A DNA stretch of 32,587 bases from Candidatus Dadabacteria bacterium CSP1-2 (GTDB lineage Bacteria > Desulfobacterota_D > UBA1144 > Nemesobacterales > CSP1-2), in NCBI GenBank assembly GCA_001443445.1, contig LDXN01000023.1, forward strand, positions 9,617-42,203. Reading direction: 5' to 3'. The stretch's first letter is position 1. Every line of letters starts with the position of its first letter. Below, one piece after another: positions 23,573 through 32,587 of the stretch. The position numbers and the translations under genes are program-made. The notes beneath the pieces are model-generated. The model was not told the origin of the DNA. It made no database searches and saw only the letters and a program-made list of their open reading frames with translations.

Positions 23573-24550
23573 ATGCAAGAAACATTCATAGCAGAAAACG
23601 GCATAACCAGGGAGCTTAACTTTGAGGATAACGGTGTGCTTAAGCAGCTTTATGGAGAGAATAACGAAAACCTCAAAGAGATTGAAAGCGTATTCGGGGT
23701 CAAAATCCACTCAAGGGGAGGAAAGCTGAGCCTCAAGGGAGACCCTCAAGAAGTTGAATCTGCAGAGCGGTTCCTTCATGAGATTTACCGTCTCATTTCA
23801 AAGGGTTATTCTCTCGATCCAGGCGATATTGAACTTGCAGCAAGGGTTGTAATTGAAGATAAAACCCCTCTTGAAGATATCTTCCTAGATACTGTATGTA
23901 TTTCCACAAGAAAAAGATTAATCGCACCAAAGAGCCTTGCACAAAAGCTCTACCTTGATGCCATCCGAAAGAACGACATTGTCTTTGGCATAGGCCCTGC
24001 AGGAACTGGTAAAACCTATCTTGCAATGGCTATGGCTGTTTCTGCTTTTATAAGCCGTGAAGTAAACAGAATAATCCTAACGAGGCCTGCTGTGGAGGCG
24101 GGGGAAAAGTTGGGGTTCTTGCCCGGCGACCTTTATCAGAAAATCGACCCATACCTTAGACCACTTTTTGATGCGCTCTACGATATGTTGGATTTTGAAA
24201 AGGCTACCAGGCTTATTGAAAAGGGTGCTATAGAAATTGCTCCCCTTGCTTATATGAGAGGGAGAACGCTTAACGATGCCTTTGTGATTCTTGACGAAGC
24301 CCAGAACACGACGGCTATGCAGATGAAGATGTTTCTTACACGGCTTGGGTTTAGCTCAAAGGCTGTAATTACAGGTGATGTTACTCAGGTTGATCTTGGA
24401 GGTAATGAAAAATCGGGACTTCTTGAAGCTGAATCATTGCTTAAAGGAATTGAAGGTATAGTAATTGTCCATTTCTCAAAAAAGGACGTTGTAAGGCATC
24501 CACTTGTAAGACAGATAATAGATGCATACGAAAGAAAAGAAAAAGATTGA
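23573..24550 (+). CDS. phoH: PhoH-family ATPase/RNA-binding protein
   Basis: A 325-residue protein of standard PhoH (PhoL/YbeZ) length. An N-terminal KH-like domain (about 25-80, [20 protein letters not shown]) precedes the P-loop ATPase. Walker A is GPAGTGKT (K147) and Walker B is FVILDEAQN (D241-E242), with TGDVTQVDL as sensor. In other bacteria this protein works with the endoribonuclease YbeY in ribosome and rRNA quality control and often sits beside ybeY, which is not here. AGGAGGG (23551) is about 14 bases before the ATG, longer than ideal. It is named for phosphate control in E. coli, but no Pho box was seen upstream. Confidence 0.94.
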   Translation: MQETFIAENGITRELNFEDNGVLKQLYGENNENLKEIESVFGVKIHSRGGKLSLKGDPQEVESAERFLHEIYRLISKGYSLDPGDIELAARVVIEDKTPLEDIFLDTVCISTRKRLIAPKSLAQKLYLDAIRKNDIVFGIGPAGTGKTYLAMAMAVSAFISREVNRIILTRPAVEAGEKLGFLPGDLYQKIDPYLRPLFDALYDMLDFEKATRLIEKGAIEIAPLAYMRGRTLNDAFVILDEAQNTTAMQMKMFLTRLGFSSKAVITGDVTQVDLGGNEKSGLLEAESLLKGIEGIVIVHFSKKDVVRHPLVRQIIDAYERKEKD

Positions 24551-24568
24551 ATTGTATTTATAATTGAA

Positions 24569-24844
24569 CTACTCTTTTTTCTTGGCTGTAATCCTAACCG
24601 CTATATTTGGACGGGTTCCAGTAACATCCTTTAACCATCCATCCTCAAAAGTAATTTCATTTCCATTATCATTTGTCGCTTGCAGTGTAAAGGCCGCTTT
24701 TTGCTCCTTAGGGTCTGAAAAGGGGGCATCAACCCAGATTCCCCAAATAATATCAATGCCCGTAACATAAAAGCGTGAAATGGAGTAGCTTTTAAGCTCG
24801 CCCAAGAGTTCTTTCGTCTCTGAATTATAGATCTTTATAGACAT
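24569..24844 (-). CDS. Hypothetical protein, 91 residues
   Basis: A small protein running from MSIKIYNSETKELLGELKSY to VTGTRPNIAVRITAKKKE, with a beta-rich look and alternating hydrophobic positions, and no signal, cysteine or membrane span. I do not recognise the family. It converges on phoH with only 18 bp between the stops. The ATG at 24844 is preferred; AAGGA lies directly before it and GGAG further out. A TTG twelve codons upstream is the alternative. The long complement-free frame and codon use resembling its neighbours support a real gene. Confidence 0.65.
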   Translation of the reverse strand: MSIKIYNSETKELLGELKSYSISRFYVTGIDIIWGIWVDAPFSDPKEQKAAFTLQATNDNGNEITFEDGWLKDVTGTRPNIAVRITAKKKE

Positions 24845-24901
24845 TTCCTTAGTCACTCTCCGTGAGGAATTTTCATCCAAGAATATACCATAGCGTGCAG
24901 T

Positions 24902-24927
24902 ATAGTGTTATAATTTTTTAACACTAT
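24902..24927. promoter_or_regulatory. AT-rich 9-bp inverted repeat
   Basis: ATAGTGTTA (24902-24910) and TAACACTAT (24919-24927) form a perfect stem around eight T/A bases, 58 bp upstream of the small hypothetical gene. It could be a regulator site or a hairpin. The role is unknown. Confidence 0.35.
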
Positions 24928-24940
24928 TTTGTATAACTAT

Positions 24941-25055
24941 TTAGCCACAAAGACACTAAGACACCAAGAATTACTTGGTCTTTAGATTTCTGTAAAATGA
25001 CTAGTGATTAAAAACCAACGATTATTTCTTTGTACCCTGGTGCCTTAATGGCCAA
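24941..25055. repeat. Dispersed repeat with roughly inverted ends
   Basis: The left end TTAGCCACAAAGACACTAAG continues ACACCAAG. The right end, read on the other strand, begins CTTGGCCATTAAGGCACCAG and ends GTACAAAGA. The two ends are related as an imperfect inverted repeat. CACAAAGACAC.AAGACACCAAG sequences are common dispersed elements (recalled). Confidence 0.45.
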
Positions 25056-25104
25056 GTAGTCAAGTTTTATGTTAAACTAACATTCACTCTGTAGGAGGCA
25101 TTTG

Positions 25105-25530
25105 ATGAAAAGAGAGGCCTTTTTGCTTATATCTTCAATTCTTTTGGTTTCCCTTGGATGTGCCCGTGAGTGGCAGAATCCTAATACCACCATTCCTGCT
25201 AAACAGGTTGATATAGCAGCTATTTTAGAAAACCCGATTGCGTTTGACAGTGCTGGAGTGATTGTCGAGGGTAAGGTTTGGGATTTAGTGTTTGATAAAT
25301 TTGAAAGAGAGGATAAAGAAACACCGTTTACTGAGTTTAAGCTAGCCGATAAAGACGGGAATTTTGTAAAAGTTTTCGTACTCGGTCATATCCCTATTGC
25401 TGAGGGAGATATTGTTGAGGTTCTGGGAATATACAGGAGAGAACTAGGAAAAGAACGCATATATCTTGCCAATGAAATCGAAGCCATCAGGGTTGAAAAG
25501 AAAAAACAACAATTAAAAGCCAACAATTGA
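25105..25530 (+). CDS. Small OB-fold lipoprotein
   Basis: A 141-residue protein. AGGAGG (25093-25098) is six bases before the ATG. The signal and lipobox LVSLGC place the lipidated cysteine at about residue 19. Residues 33-130 look like a tRNA_anti-like/OB-fold beta barrel: AAILENPIAFDSAGVIVEGK, then FTEFKLADKDGNFVKVFVLG, then GDIVEVLGIYRRE. OB folds of this sort bind oligosaccharides, nucleic acids or metals in envelope proteins, so no function can be named. The end overlaps the convergent gene by 18 bp. Confidence 0.8.
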   Translation: MKREAFLLISSILLVSLGCAREWQNPNTTIPAKQVDIAAILENPIAFDSAGVIVEGKVWDLVFDKFEREDKETPFTEFKLADKDGNFVKVFVLGHIPIAEGDIVEVLGIYRRELGKERIYLANEIEAIRVEKKKQQLKANN

Positions 25531-26136
25531 GAAAGAAGTCATAATCTTGTCTAAATCGCCCCTCAATCTCTTATTTGTTTTAAGTTCAGACTCGGGTATC
25601 TGAGAAGCTGTGACTATATAAGCCTTATTGTTAGTGAGAACCACCTTTTGTATCTGAAATATCCTTTCCTCAGAAGATAAACCATAAAGACTCAGGTAAT
25701 GAAACTGTAATATTGATACAAGGTCAACTCCGATTGTTTTAATAATTTCAACCAATGCGTTCTTAGATACTAGAATGTTGTTTTCAATATAGCTATTGAC
25801 ATCAATACCTACAGAATCATCCATCGCCACTGTAACACTCGGTCTAAAACCACCGTAGAGAGATTGGGGAATTACGACAATTGGAATTACAATCTTATCT
25901 CTGAATCTAAACTGTCTTTTGTACAATTCATTCAGCTTATTATCTATCATCCATCCATTAGGCCAGGACACTCTAAACCCGAATTCCCTGCTTACAAAGG
26001 TGTTTCTCTCACGACCTCCAGTGAGCGAGGTTGAACTGCCGTTTGTGAATTTATGATCTGAAAAGCTTATCGTTTTAGCTGACCCATACAGTTGTAGCGC
26101 TAAAACCCATCCTTCTGTTAGTTTTTCTGAAGACAT
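25513..26136 (-). CDS. PsbP/DcrB-like domain protein of unknown function
   Basis: A 207-residue protein. Residues 50-205 follow the PsbP/Mog1/DcrB-type pattern: FVSREFGFRVSWPNGWMIDN, a central KTIGVDLVSILQFHYLSLYG, KAYIVTASQIPESEL and the closing LDKIMTSFSIVGF. Members are often envelope proteins, but here there is no signal peptide. GGAG is only two bases from the ATG, so the true start may lie elsewhere or the 5' end may be altered. It overlaps the end of the OB-fold lipoprotein gene by 18 bp on the opposite strand. The function is unknown. Confidence 0.7.
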   Translation of the reverse strand: MSSEKLTEGWVLALQLYGSAKTISFSDHKFTNGSSTSLTGGRERNTFVSREFGFRVSWPNGWMIDNKLNELYKRQFRFRDKIVIPIVVIPQSLYGGFRPSVTVAMDDSVGIDVNSYIENNILVSKNALVEIIKTIGVDLVSILQFHYLSLYGLSSEERIFQIQKVVLTNNKAYIVTASQIPESELKTNKRLRGDLDKIMTSFSIVGF

Positions 26137-26332
26137 ATCTCCTAAAGCCTTAAGACATTCACCATTTCACGAAAACTTGAGTCCTATTATTGTATATAAC
26201 TCAACATGCTCTTTCAACAAATTTGCCTTAATGTAAGCATTATTTCATATCGCATACTTTAGTGAGCGGACAGCACTCATAAACTATTTTACAAACGAAT
26301 TCAGCTCTAATGACTTATCCTCAAGAAAGCAG

Positions 26333-26365
26333 GAAACCCGACACAATGGATGTGTGTCGGGTTTC
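26333..26365 (-). terminator. Hairpin terminator downstream of the porin gene
   Basis: GAAACCCGACAC (26333-26344) and GTGTCGGGTTTC (26354-26365) form a perfect 12-bp stem with a 9-base loop, 45 bases past the porin stop. The following minus-strand sequence (CTGCTTTCTTG) is only moderately T-rich. The rest of the gap 26137-26410 shows nothing else. Confidence 0.65.
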
Positions 26366-26410
26366 TTATGGCAACAACCAAGGAAGGGTAAGGAGACTAA
26401 TCAAACTAGG

Positions 26411-27835
26411 TTAAAAATAAGCCTGAAGCTGCGCCCTAAATATGTTTTCATCAATATCACTTGCATTCGTAAATTCATTTTTAATGAAAGAATAGTCAAG
26501 CTGAATCTTCCACTTGTGACTGTGTGACATATAGAAATTAAGTCCAGGTGTAATTTGCCATTGGTTGTCTGGTTCATCAACATCGGGCACATTAGGAACA
26601 CTCGCATCAAAATCAATATATGCAAACCTTGCTGCTACCTCTACAAGCTTTGGAATCAAAAAGACACCGCTTTGTATCCTAAATCCCTGGTCAAATACTG
26701 TATCAATACTCGCACCATCTGGAGAGATCCACCTTGCGTCGTACTCGCCCTCTATGCTGAAAATCTTGTATTTGAAGTTAAGATCTGCTGTAAATTGAGC
26801 AAAATCCCCTGATACTACACCAATCTCATCAAATCTGTCTGCTATCGCAGCATCCGGGGTTTTTCTATCTATGTTAAGACCTTCCATACCTGCTGCTGCT
26901 ACACCGAAGGCAATAAGAGGCTTGTCCTCTCCAAAGTTAGGCTCTATCTTGTAATCCCCGCTTATTGGGAAAGAGCTATTGCCGTACTTCAATGTACCAC
27001 AACAAGGAGTAAGCATAACCCTTCCAACATAAAGAAGATTAGAATCTGTGCTGAGAGCGTTTCTTCCATTACCATCAAATATTCCAACGCCGTAAGTAAC
27101 ATAATTTCCTAAAAGTCCATATAGCGCAGGACCTATGTCGCGTCCTAAGCTAAACTGTTCGTTGACAATAGACCTTTCTACAAGCTGGAGCTCCGATGAG
27201 GAGGTTAGCTCCTCTCTATTAAACGGAACCTTAAACTGACCTACCCTTGGAAGTGCTACCGTCTTATAAGCTGCATCAAAATAAGCATCTCTTAACTGTA
27301 GATCGGATCCATTATCGGCGCTTACTTGAATATAATATTTGAACCATGGTCTAAAAGCGTTTCCAATCCAGTAAAATCGCAGTCTTCTTATCGCAAAATT
27401 GGTAGCTGTAAGCTCATCAGTCGTATCATTTACAGAGAATTGAAACTGAGCGCGTAATCTCATATTCAACAAAAAGTTTCCATCCTTTGTCTGTAGTGTA
27501 AAACCATCACCTGGTTTTTTGTAACTAACTTCTATTTTGTTCCACCAAGAATCCTTAGATTGCACCTCCTCTACCTTTTCCTCAAAAGACTTTCTTTGAA
27601 CCTCCAGGTCCTTAATCTGTTGCTGAAGGTCTTGAATCTGCTGTTGATTGTGCATTTGGATTTCCTCAAGCTGCCTTTTTAGCTGCTCAATTTGATCGCT
27701 CTGCTTTTTTGTAGCCTGAGCAACTTCTTTGCTTTCTTCTACCTGCTTGTTATCCTGGCTCTCAGCTTGTGAGCTTGTAGCAAATGGCATTACGAAAAGA
27801 AAACCGACCACCATCAGCGTTAAGAAAAATCTCAT
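26411..27835 (-). CDS. Phosphate-selective porin O/P family (OprP-like) outer-membrane protein
   Basis: A 474-residue protein with a signal peptide (residues 1-24, ending SSQA). A coiled coil (about 35-90, KKQSDQIEQLKRQLEEIQMH and QQIQDLQQQIKDLEVQ) should trimerise in the periplasm. A Porin_O_P beta barrel follows: NFAIRRLRFYWIGNAFRPWF, YIQVSADNGSDLQLRDAYFD, RVGQFKVPFNREELTSSSEL, and a C-terminal phenylalanine (AQLQAYF) for BAM recognition. It would let phosphate or polyphosphate anions cross the outer membrane. AAGGAGGT is seven bases before the ATG at 27833-27835. A Pho-box-like array upstream supports phosphate control. Confidence 0.9.
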   Translation of the reverse strand: MRFFLTLMVVGFLFVMPFATSSQAESQDNKQVEESKEVAQATKKQSDQIEQLKRQLEEIQMHNQQQIQDLQQQIKDLEVQRKSFEEKVEEVQSKDSWWNKIEVSYKKPGDGFTLQTKDGNFLLNMRLRAQFQFSVNDTTDELTATNFAIRRLRFYWIGNAFRPWFKYYIQVSADNGSDLQLRDAYFDAAYKTVALPRVGQFKVPFNREELTSSSELQLVERSIVNEQFSLGRDIGPALYGLLGNYVTYGVGIFDGNGRNALSTDSNLLYVGRVMLTPCCGTLKYGNSSFPISGDYKIEPNFGEDKPLIAFGVAAAGMEGLNIDRKTPDAAIADRFDEIGVVSGDFAQFTADLNFKYKIFSIEGEYDARWISPDGASIDTVFDQGFRIQSGVFLIPKLVEVAARFAYIDFDASVPNVPDVDEPDNQWQITPGLNFYMSHSHKWKIQLDYSFIKNEFTNASDIDENIFRAQLQAYF

Positions 27836-27868
27836 CACTTCAACCTCCTTTATAAGAATTTTGAAGTA

Positions 27869-27874
27869 AGATTA
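27869..27874 (-). promoter_or_regulatory. Possible -10 element of the porin promoter
   Basis: TAATCT on the minus strand begins eight bases after the last Pho-box-like repeat. This is close to the layout of activator-dependent pho promoters, in which the repeats replace the -35. Confidence 0.3.
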
Positions 27875-27882
27875 GTGAAGGA

Positions 27883-27922
27883 AAATTAATTTATTATTAA
27901 GAGATTATTAAAGTACTGTTAA
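27883..27922 (-). promoter_or_regulatory. Pho-box-like array (four repeats, 11-bp period) upstream of the porin
   Basis: Read towards the porin: TTAACAG-tact-TTAATAA-tctc-TTAATAA-taaa-TTAATTT. Each 7-mer is separated by exactly four bases (plus-strand starts 27883, 27894, 27905 and 27916). PhoB and PhoP bind direct repeats of this size and period, and TTAACA is the PhoP core. The array ends 48 bp before the porin start codon. Confidence 0.55.
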
Positions 27923-27935
27923 GAGAGACAAAACC

Positions 27936-27963
27936 GTAGGGGCGAACGGCCGTTCGCCCCTAC
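27936..27963. repeat. Perfect 28-bp palindrome between purA and the porin
   Basis: Left arm GTAGGGGCGAACGG, right arm CCGTTCGCCCCTAC. It is GC-rich, unlike its surroundings, and lies 14 bases after the purA stop, so it may end purA transcription. Such GTAGGGGCGA palindromes are widespread dispersed elements (recalled, not checked). Confidence 0.7.
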
Positions 27964-27976
27964 TATAAAACCCGTT

Positions 27977-29287
<1,311 letters not shown>

Positions 29288-29344
29288 TTATACAGATCCC
29301 TTAAAAAATCTTTATTGCCACCTAATGACCACCTAACAATGAAG

Positions 29345-29403
29345 AACCTGCAGCACGCTAAAAGGAGTTATCGAGTTAAAACACAAGCTCGAAGTTGCAG
29401 GTT
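29345..29403. repeat. Nested inverted repeat between hisZ and purA
   Basis: AACCTGCA (29345-29352) and TGCAGGTT (29396-29403) pair perfectly. Inside, CGAG (29372-29375) can pair with CTCG (29388-29391). The intervening 181-bp gap has no gene. It may be a weak terminator or attenuator. Confidence 0.4.
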
Positions 29404-29450
29404 TATTCCATTTTAATGCATGCAATTTATCGGACATTTGACTGTCAGTA

Positions 29451-30695
29451 TCAAATACTGCTGAGAAGCTCCTCTAGATTTGAAAACTCCTTACTCACTC
29501 CTGTTCTTGACTCAATTAATCGTACCTTCCCAGTGGTTTCCAATATGATCACTCCATAGCTACTTAAACTCTGGTTCTCCTTAATTCTTTCTCTTCTTAG
29601 GCTCACATCTGCTTTAAGGTCAAGTATTACTTTAAAACCGCTCCTTCTGAGTAGTTCGGCTATCTTAATTGATTCACGCCTGAGACTTGGTTTAGTTGGG
29701 ATGACAACAAAATGATTCTTATTATCCTCATGGGAGGTACTAGCAACATCTAGTAGAGCTTCTATATCAACGGCAAAACCTGTTGCAGGGCATTTATACC
29801 CGTATTTTTCTATGAGTTCATCATACCTTCCGCCAATAATCAGAGGTGATGGTACGCGCGGTGAGATAAGCTCAAAAGATACACCTGTATAATAGTTAAA
29901 ACCCCTAAGCTCCCCCAAGTCTACATTAATGTCACAGCCAACTTGAAATTCGTCAAGCAGAATTAATACATCTTCTAATTCCTTTACATATTTTCTTATA
30001 ATGCTGATCTTTTTAGCCCTACGAAGAATATCTTTATTCCCGTAAAGCTCAGGAAGAGAGAGTATAACCTTCTTTATCGTCTGAGGAATAGGGGCCTTTG
30101 AGATTGCCTTTTCAAGCGCCTCCTGGTCTTTTTTTTTAAGCGCTTCCTCTATTTCATTCCTAACATTTCCAGTTTTTCCAAGAAGGAATCTCAATAATCC
30201 AGTATGTCCTATATCTAGAACGAGGTTCTTTATTCCCAGTTTTTCAAGCGACTTAACCGCAAGCGCTATAATCTCCCCGTCGGCTTCTGGAGATGAAAGC
30301 CCCATTAGCTCGCATCCTACCTGAAATATCTCTCTTTCCTTTCCGCTTCCCCTCTCTTCGTACCTGAGTACCCTTCCATTATAACAGAGTCTTAGTGGCC
30401 CTATATGATCTTTTAGGTGAGTTGCAACTAATCTACCTATCTGGGGTGTTATATCTGGCCTCAGTGCTACAACATCGCCCGTTGACGGATCAACAAACTT
30501 TAAAATCTTATCCTTTAGATCATCGCCAAGCCCAACCGAAATAGCCTCAAGGGATTCAAAAAAGGGCGTAATTACCCTTCTATATCCCCAGCGTGTGAAC
30601 TCATCCAGTAGACATTCTTCAACCCTTCTAATCTCTTCTGCCCTCTCAGGGGGAAAGTCCCTTACCCCTTGAGGTAGGCTAAAACGCTCAAGCAT
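29451..30695 (-). CDS. hisZ: ATP phosphoribosyltransferase regulatory subunit
   Basis: A 414-residue HisRS paralogue. The class II core has LPQGVRDFPPERAEEIRRVE, RPDITPQIGRLVATHL and the HisZ signature GELRGFNYYTGVSFELISPR, followed by IIGGRYDELIEKYG and ATGFAVDIE. HisZ pairs with short-form HisG to catalyse and feedback-control the first step of histidine synthesis. The C-terminal ~90 residues (VIPTKPSLRRESIKIAELLR) look like a remnant anticodon-binding-type domain. True HisRS is less likely because the core and the gene context match HisZ. The ATG directly abuts the serA stop (TAG-ATG), indicating coupled translation. hisG is not in the window. Confidence 0.9.
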   Translation of the reverse strand: MLERFSLPQGVRDFPPERAEEIRRVEECLLDEFTRWGYRRVITPFFESLEAISVGLGDDLKDKILKFVDPSTGDVVALRPDITPQIGRLVATHLKDHIGPLRLCYNGRVLRYEERGSGKEREIFQVGCELMGLSSPEADGEIIALAVKSLEKLGIKNLVLDIGHTGLLRFLLGKTGNVRNEIEEALKKKDQEALEKAISKAPIPQTIKKVILSLPELYGNKDILRRAKKISIIRKYVKELEDVLILLDEFQVGCDINVDLGELRGFNYYTGVSFELISPRVPSPLIIGGRYDELIEKYGYKCPATGFAVDIEALLDVASTSHEDNKNHFVVIPTKPSLRRESIKIAELLRRSGFKVILDLKADVSLRRERIKENQSLSSYGVIILETTGKVRLIESRTGVSKEFSNLEELLSSI

Positions 30696-32282
30696 CTAAA
30701 GCACTACCTGTGTAACAGATATTATATTGGGAAGCGCGCTTATTTCCTCTATAACTCCTGAGGGAATAGGTGAATCCACATTTATAAAAGCTATTGCTCT
30801 CCCTCCGACACTTTCACGCCCAAGGTGCATACGGGCGATATTAACGCCCCTTTTTCCCAGAAGCGATCCCATAGAACCGATAAATCCAGGCTTATCGTAA
30901 TTTTCACTTATAAGGAGATAACCCTGCGGGATGACGTCGAGTGAAAAACCATTTACTCTCACGAACCTTGGCTCTTCTCGTCCGAATATAGTCCCTGAAA
31001 CATGCTTTTCATCAAGATTTGTCTTCACCTTTATAGAAATCAAACTCGTAAAATCCTCAGACCTTGATGACTTCGACTCTATTACCCTTATCCCTCGTTC
31101 TCTAGCAACGAATGGAGCATTTACATAATTTACTGTAATATCCATAATTGGCGTGAGAAAACCCTTGAGCGCAGCGGTGGTAAGAGGAGCAACGTCAAAA
31201 CCTGCGACCTCTCCACTATATTCAATATTAATCTCTTCAACACCACTTCTGCAAAGCTGTCCCTGAAAGCTTCCAAGCTTCTCTGCAAGTACTATGTAGG
31301 GCTTCATTATCTTTAATAGTTCAATGCTTATCGAAGGCATATTCACAGCGTTTCTCACAGCGCCATTTATAAAAAAGTCAACGATCTGCTCTGCTATCGC
31401 TACAGAGACCTTGGTCTGCGCCTCCTCCGTTGAAGCACCAAGGTGAGGTGTAAAAACTACCTCATCAAGCTGCAAAAGCGGATTGTCCTTCCCGGGGGGT
31501 TCCTTTTCAAAAACATCCAGCGCCGCCTCACCCACTATTCCAGACTTTACAGCCTCATATAGGTCTTGCTCATTTACTATACCACCCCTTGCGCAGTTAA
31601 TTATGATTACCCCCTTTTTCATTCGCAGAAAGGTTTCTTTTCTTATGAGATTCCTTGTCTCAGGCGTGAGAGGGGTGTGGATCGTAATTATATCAGCCAT
31701 CCCAAGTAGCTCATTAAAAGAAACTAACTCTACCCCCATCTTGACTGCGGCCTCCTGAGTAAGAAAGGGATCATACGCAATCACCTTCATCTTTAGTCCT
31801 ATCGCCCTCTCAGCAACCAACCTCCCAATATTTCCAAGTCCAATAATCCCGAGGATTTTTCCAAAGATCTCTTTTCCCCTAAATTTTTCTCTCTCCCAAA
31901 GCCCTGATTTTACCGACGAATGAGCCTGAGGTATTTTTCTTACTAGTGAAAACATAAGTGCTATTGTATGCTCAGCCGTCGTTATGGCGTTTGCTTCAGG
32001 GGTATTCATCACAACTGTACCGTTTCTTGTAGCGGCTGCAACATCTACATTATCAACGCCGATTCCTGCGCGCCCTATAACCTTTAATCTTTCTCCCGCC
32101 GCCTCTATAATGTCCGCTGTAACCTTAGTCCCGCTTCTTACGATAAGGGCGTCGTAGTCCTTTATAATCATCTTGATTTCTTCCTTTGGAAGGCCTTTCT
32201 TCATTACAACTTCAAGCTCGGGCTGGGATTTAAGCAGGTTTAGACCCTCTTCGGCAAGGCCATCGGTAATTAAAATCCTCAA
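30696..32282 (-). CDS. serA: D-3-phosphoglycerate dehydrogenase, long ACT form
   Basis: A 528-residue enzyme in the long type 1 form. The substrate domain is at both ends of the catalytic unit (RSGTKVTADII; GRAGIGVDNVD). The NAD Rossmann motif is GLGNIG (about 146-151). The catalytic Arg is in NCARGGIVNE, Glu in ALDVFEKEPP and His in TPHLGAST. Next come the intervening ASB domain (about 320-450) and a C-terminal ACT domain (about 455-528, GYLLISENYDKPGFIGSMGS) that normally binds serine for feedback. It starts serine synthesis from 3-phosphoglycerate. The start is TTG with GGAGG four bases upstream. It leads the serA-hisZ-purA group. Confidence 0.96.
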   Translation of the reverse strand: MRILITDGLAEEGLNLLKSQPELEVVMKKGLPKEEIKMIIKDYDALIVRSGTKVTADIIEAAGERLKVIGRAGIGVDNVDVAAATRNGTVVMNTPEANAITTAEHTIALMFSLVRKIPQAHSSVKSGLWEREKFRGKEIFGKILGIIGLGNIGRLVAERAIGLKMKVIAYDPFLTQEAAVKMGVELVSFNELLGMADIITIHTPLTPETRNLIRKETFLRMKKGVIIINCARGGIVNEQDLYEAVKSGIVGEAALDVFEKEPPGKDNPLLQLDEVVFTPHLGASTEEAQTKVSVAIAEQIVDFFINGAVRNAVNMPSISIELLKIMKPYIVLAEKLGSFQGQLCRSGVEEINIEYSGEVAGFDVAPLTTAALKGFLTPIMDITVNYVNAPFVARERGIRVIESKSSRSEDFTSLISIKVKTNLDEKHVSGTIFGREEPRFVRVNGFSLDVIPQGYLLISENYDKPGFIGSMGSLLGKRGVNIARMHLGRESVGGRAIAFINVDSPIPSGVIEEISALPNIISVTQVVL

Positions 32283-32429
32283 ATTTCCTCCGAGGTTTAA
32301 AATGTTGGCGACTTTACGGAGTTAAATATATTTAAGTGATGTATTGTTGTCAATCAGCGGTTCGGGGTTCGTGGTTCGTGGTTGGCGATTTAATTCACGA
32401 TTCACCAATGACTATTTAACTTGAGAATT

Positions 32430-32449
32430 CCCTGTAGCTTGCTACAGGG
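32430..32449. repeat. CCCTGTAGC/GCTACAGGG hairpin
   Basis: A perfect 9-bp stem with a TT loop, 148 bp upstream of serA. The 305-bp end of the window is otherwise filled with a GTTCGTGGTTCGTGG short tandem (about 32368-32384) and the element at 32457. I see no gene in it. Confidence 0.55.
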
Positions 32450-32456
32450 TTTCCAC

Positions 32457-32524
32457 TGTCATTGCGAACGAAGTGAAGCAATCCCGTATTTAGATTGCTT
32501 CGTCACTTTGTTCCTCGCAATGAC
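32457..32524. repeat. Interspersed inverted repeat (TGTCATTGCGA type)
   Basis: GTCATTGCGA (32458-32467) pairs with TCGCAATGAC (32515-32524). Inside, AAGTGA and GCAATC pair with GATTGC and TCACTT, giving a long imperfect cruciform. It is related to the fragment at 732-760. It is non-coding. Confidence 0.7.
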
Positions 32525-32587
32525 ACTTCCGTGTTGTCATTGCAGTTACCAAAGAGACTAACTTTTCCATGCTGATACCCTGCGGCT

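Noticed and set aside
29327-29410. Integron attC-like site between hisZ and purA
   Set aside because: An RYYYAAC-like ACCTAAC is present, but there is no matching GTTRRRY at the other end and no cassette or integrase nearby.

Overview
The window looks like about 32.6 kb of chromosome from a diderm (Gram-negative) bacterium of moderately low GC content. The evidence is an OprP-type outer-membrane porin, a TonB protein, two lipobox lipoproteins and exported Msr and thioredoxin-like proteins. LL-diaminopimelate aminotransferase, a GlcE-like oxidase and a serA-hisZ-purA gene string would fit a deltaproteobacterial or Dadabacteria-like lineage, but the sequence alone does not settle this. It is mostly housekeeping and accessory metabolism. 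No CRISPR array, prophage or intact transposase is visible.

Layout. 1-2.2 kb: a metallo-beta-lactamase-fold hydrolase, tRNA-Pro(CGG) and two small unknown minus-strand genes, followed by a structured AT-rich leader. 2.2-5 kb: dapL and a processive family 2 glycosyltransferase. 5.1-8.8 kb: a frameshifted alpha/beta hydrolase facing a TetR regulator whose promoter/operator is duplicated, then a class I aminotransferase. 9-12.1 kb: an M48 lipoprotein protease convergent with a phosphate/arsenate cluster (phoB'-'pstB, arsC, phoU) in which phoB and pstB are both truncated and joined. 12.2-15.6 kb: a GlcE-like flavoprotein, an array of hairpin repeats and a B12-binding radical SAM enzyme. 15.6-16.4 kb: gene debris, with the C-terminus of a Mog-like protein, the middle of a secreted helical protein with a frameshift, and the C-terminus of a cupredoxin. 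16.5-20.2 kb: tonB, an M28-PDZ peptidase and a NicO-type Ni/Co transporter. 20.5-25.5 kb: an ECF sigma factor with a soluble zinc-finger anti-sigma, a one-cysteine thioredoxin-like protein, an MsrA-MsrB fusion, PhoH, a small unknown protein and an OB-fold lipoprotein. 25.5-32.3 kb (minus strand): a PsbP/DcrB-like protein, a phosphate-type porin with a Pho-box-like array, purA, hisZ and serA. The window ends in interspersed repeats.

Two themes stand out. First, phosphate: PhoU, arsenate reductase, PhoB/PstB remnants, PhoH and a porin whose upstream region carries four 7-bp repeats at exact 11-bp spacing, the geometry of PhoB/PhoP sites. Yet the PhoB DNA-binding domain and the PstB Walker A half are missing at one internal junction. 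Second, wear: three intragenic joins (about 11.51, 15.88 and 16.30 kb), two single-base frameshifts (5.33 and 16.22 kb), a duplicated regulator promoter and many palindromic repeats. This means either real deletion and decay or assembly error, and raw reads would decide which.

The strongest candidates for something undescribed are the three-hairpin repeat family (6351 and 13580-13865), the duplicated TetR control region, the dapL leader and the aminotransferase with altered cofactor-contact residues. I see no clear new multi-gene system.
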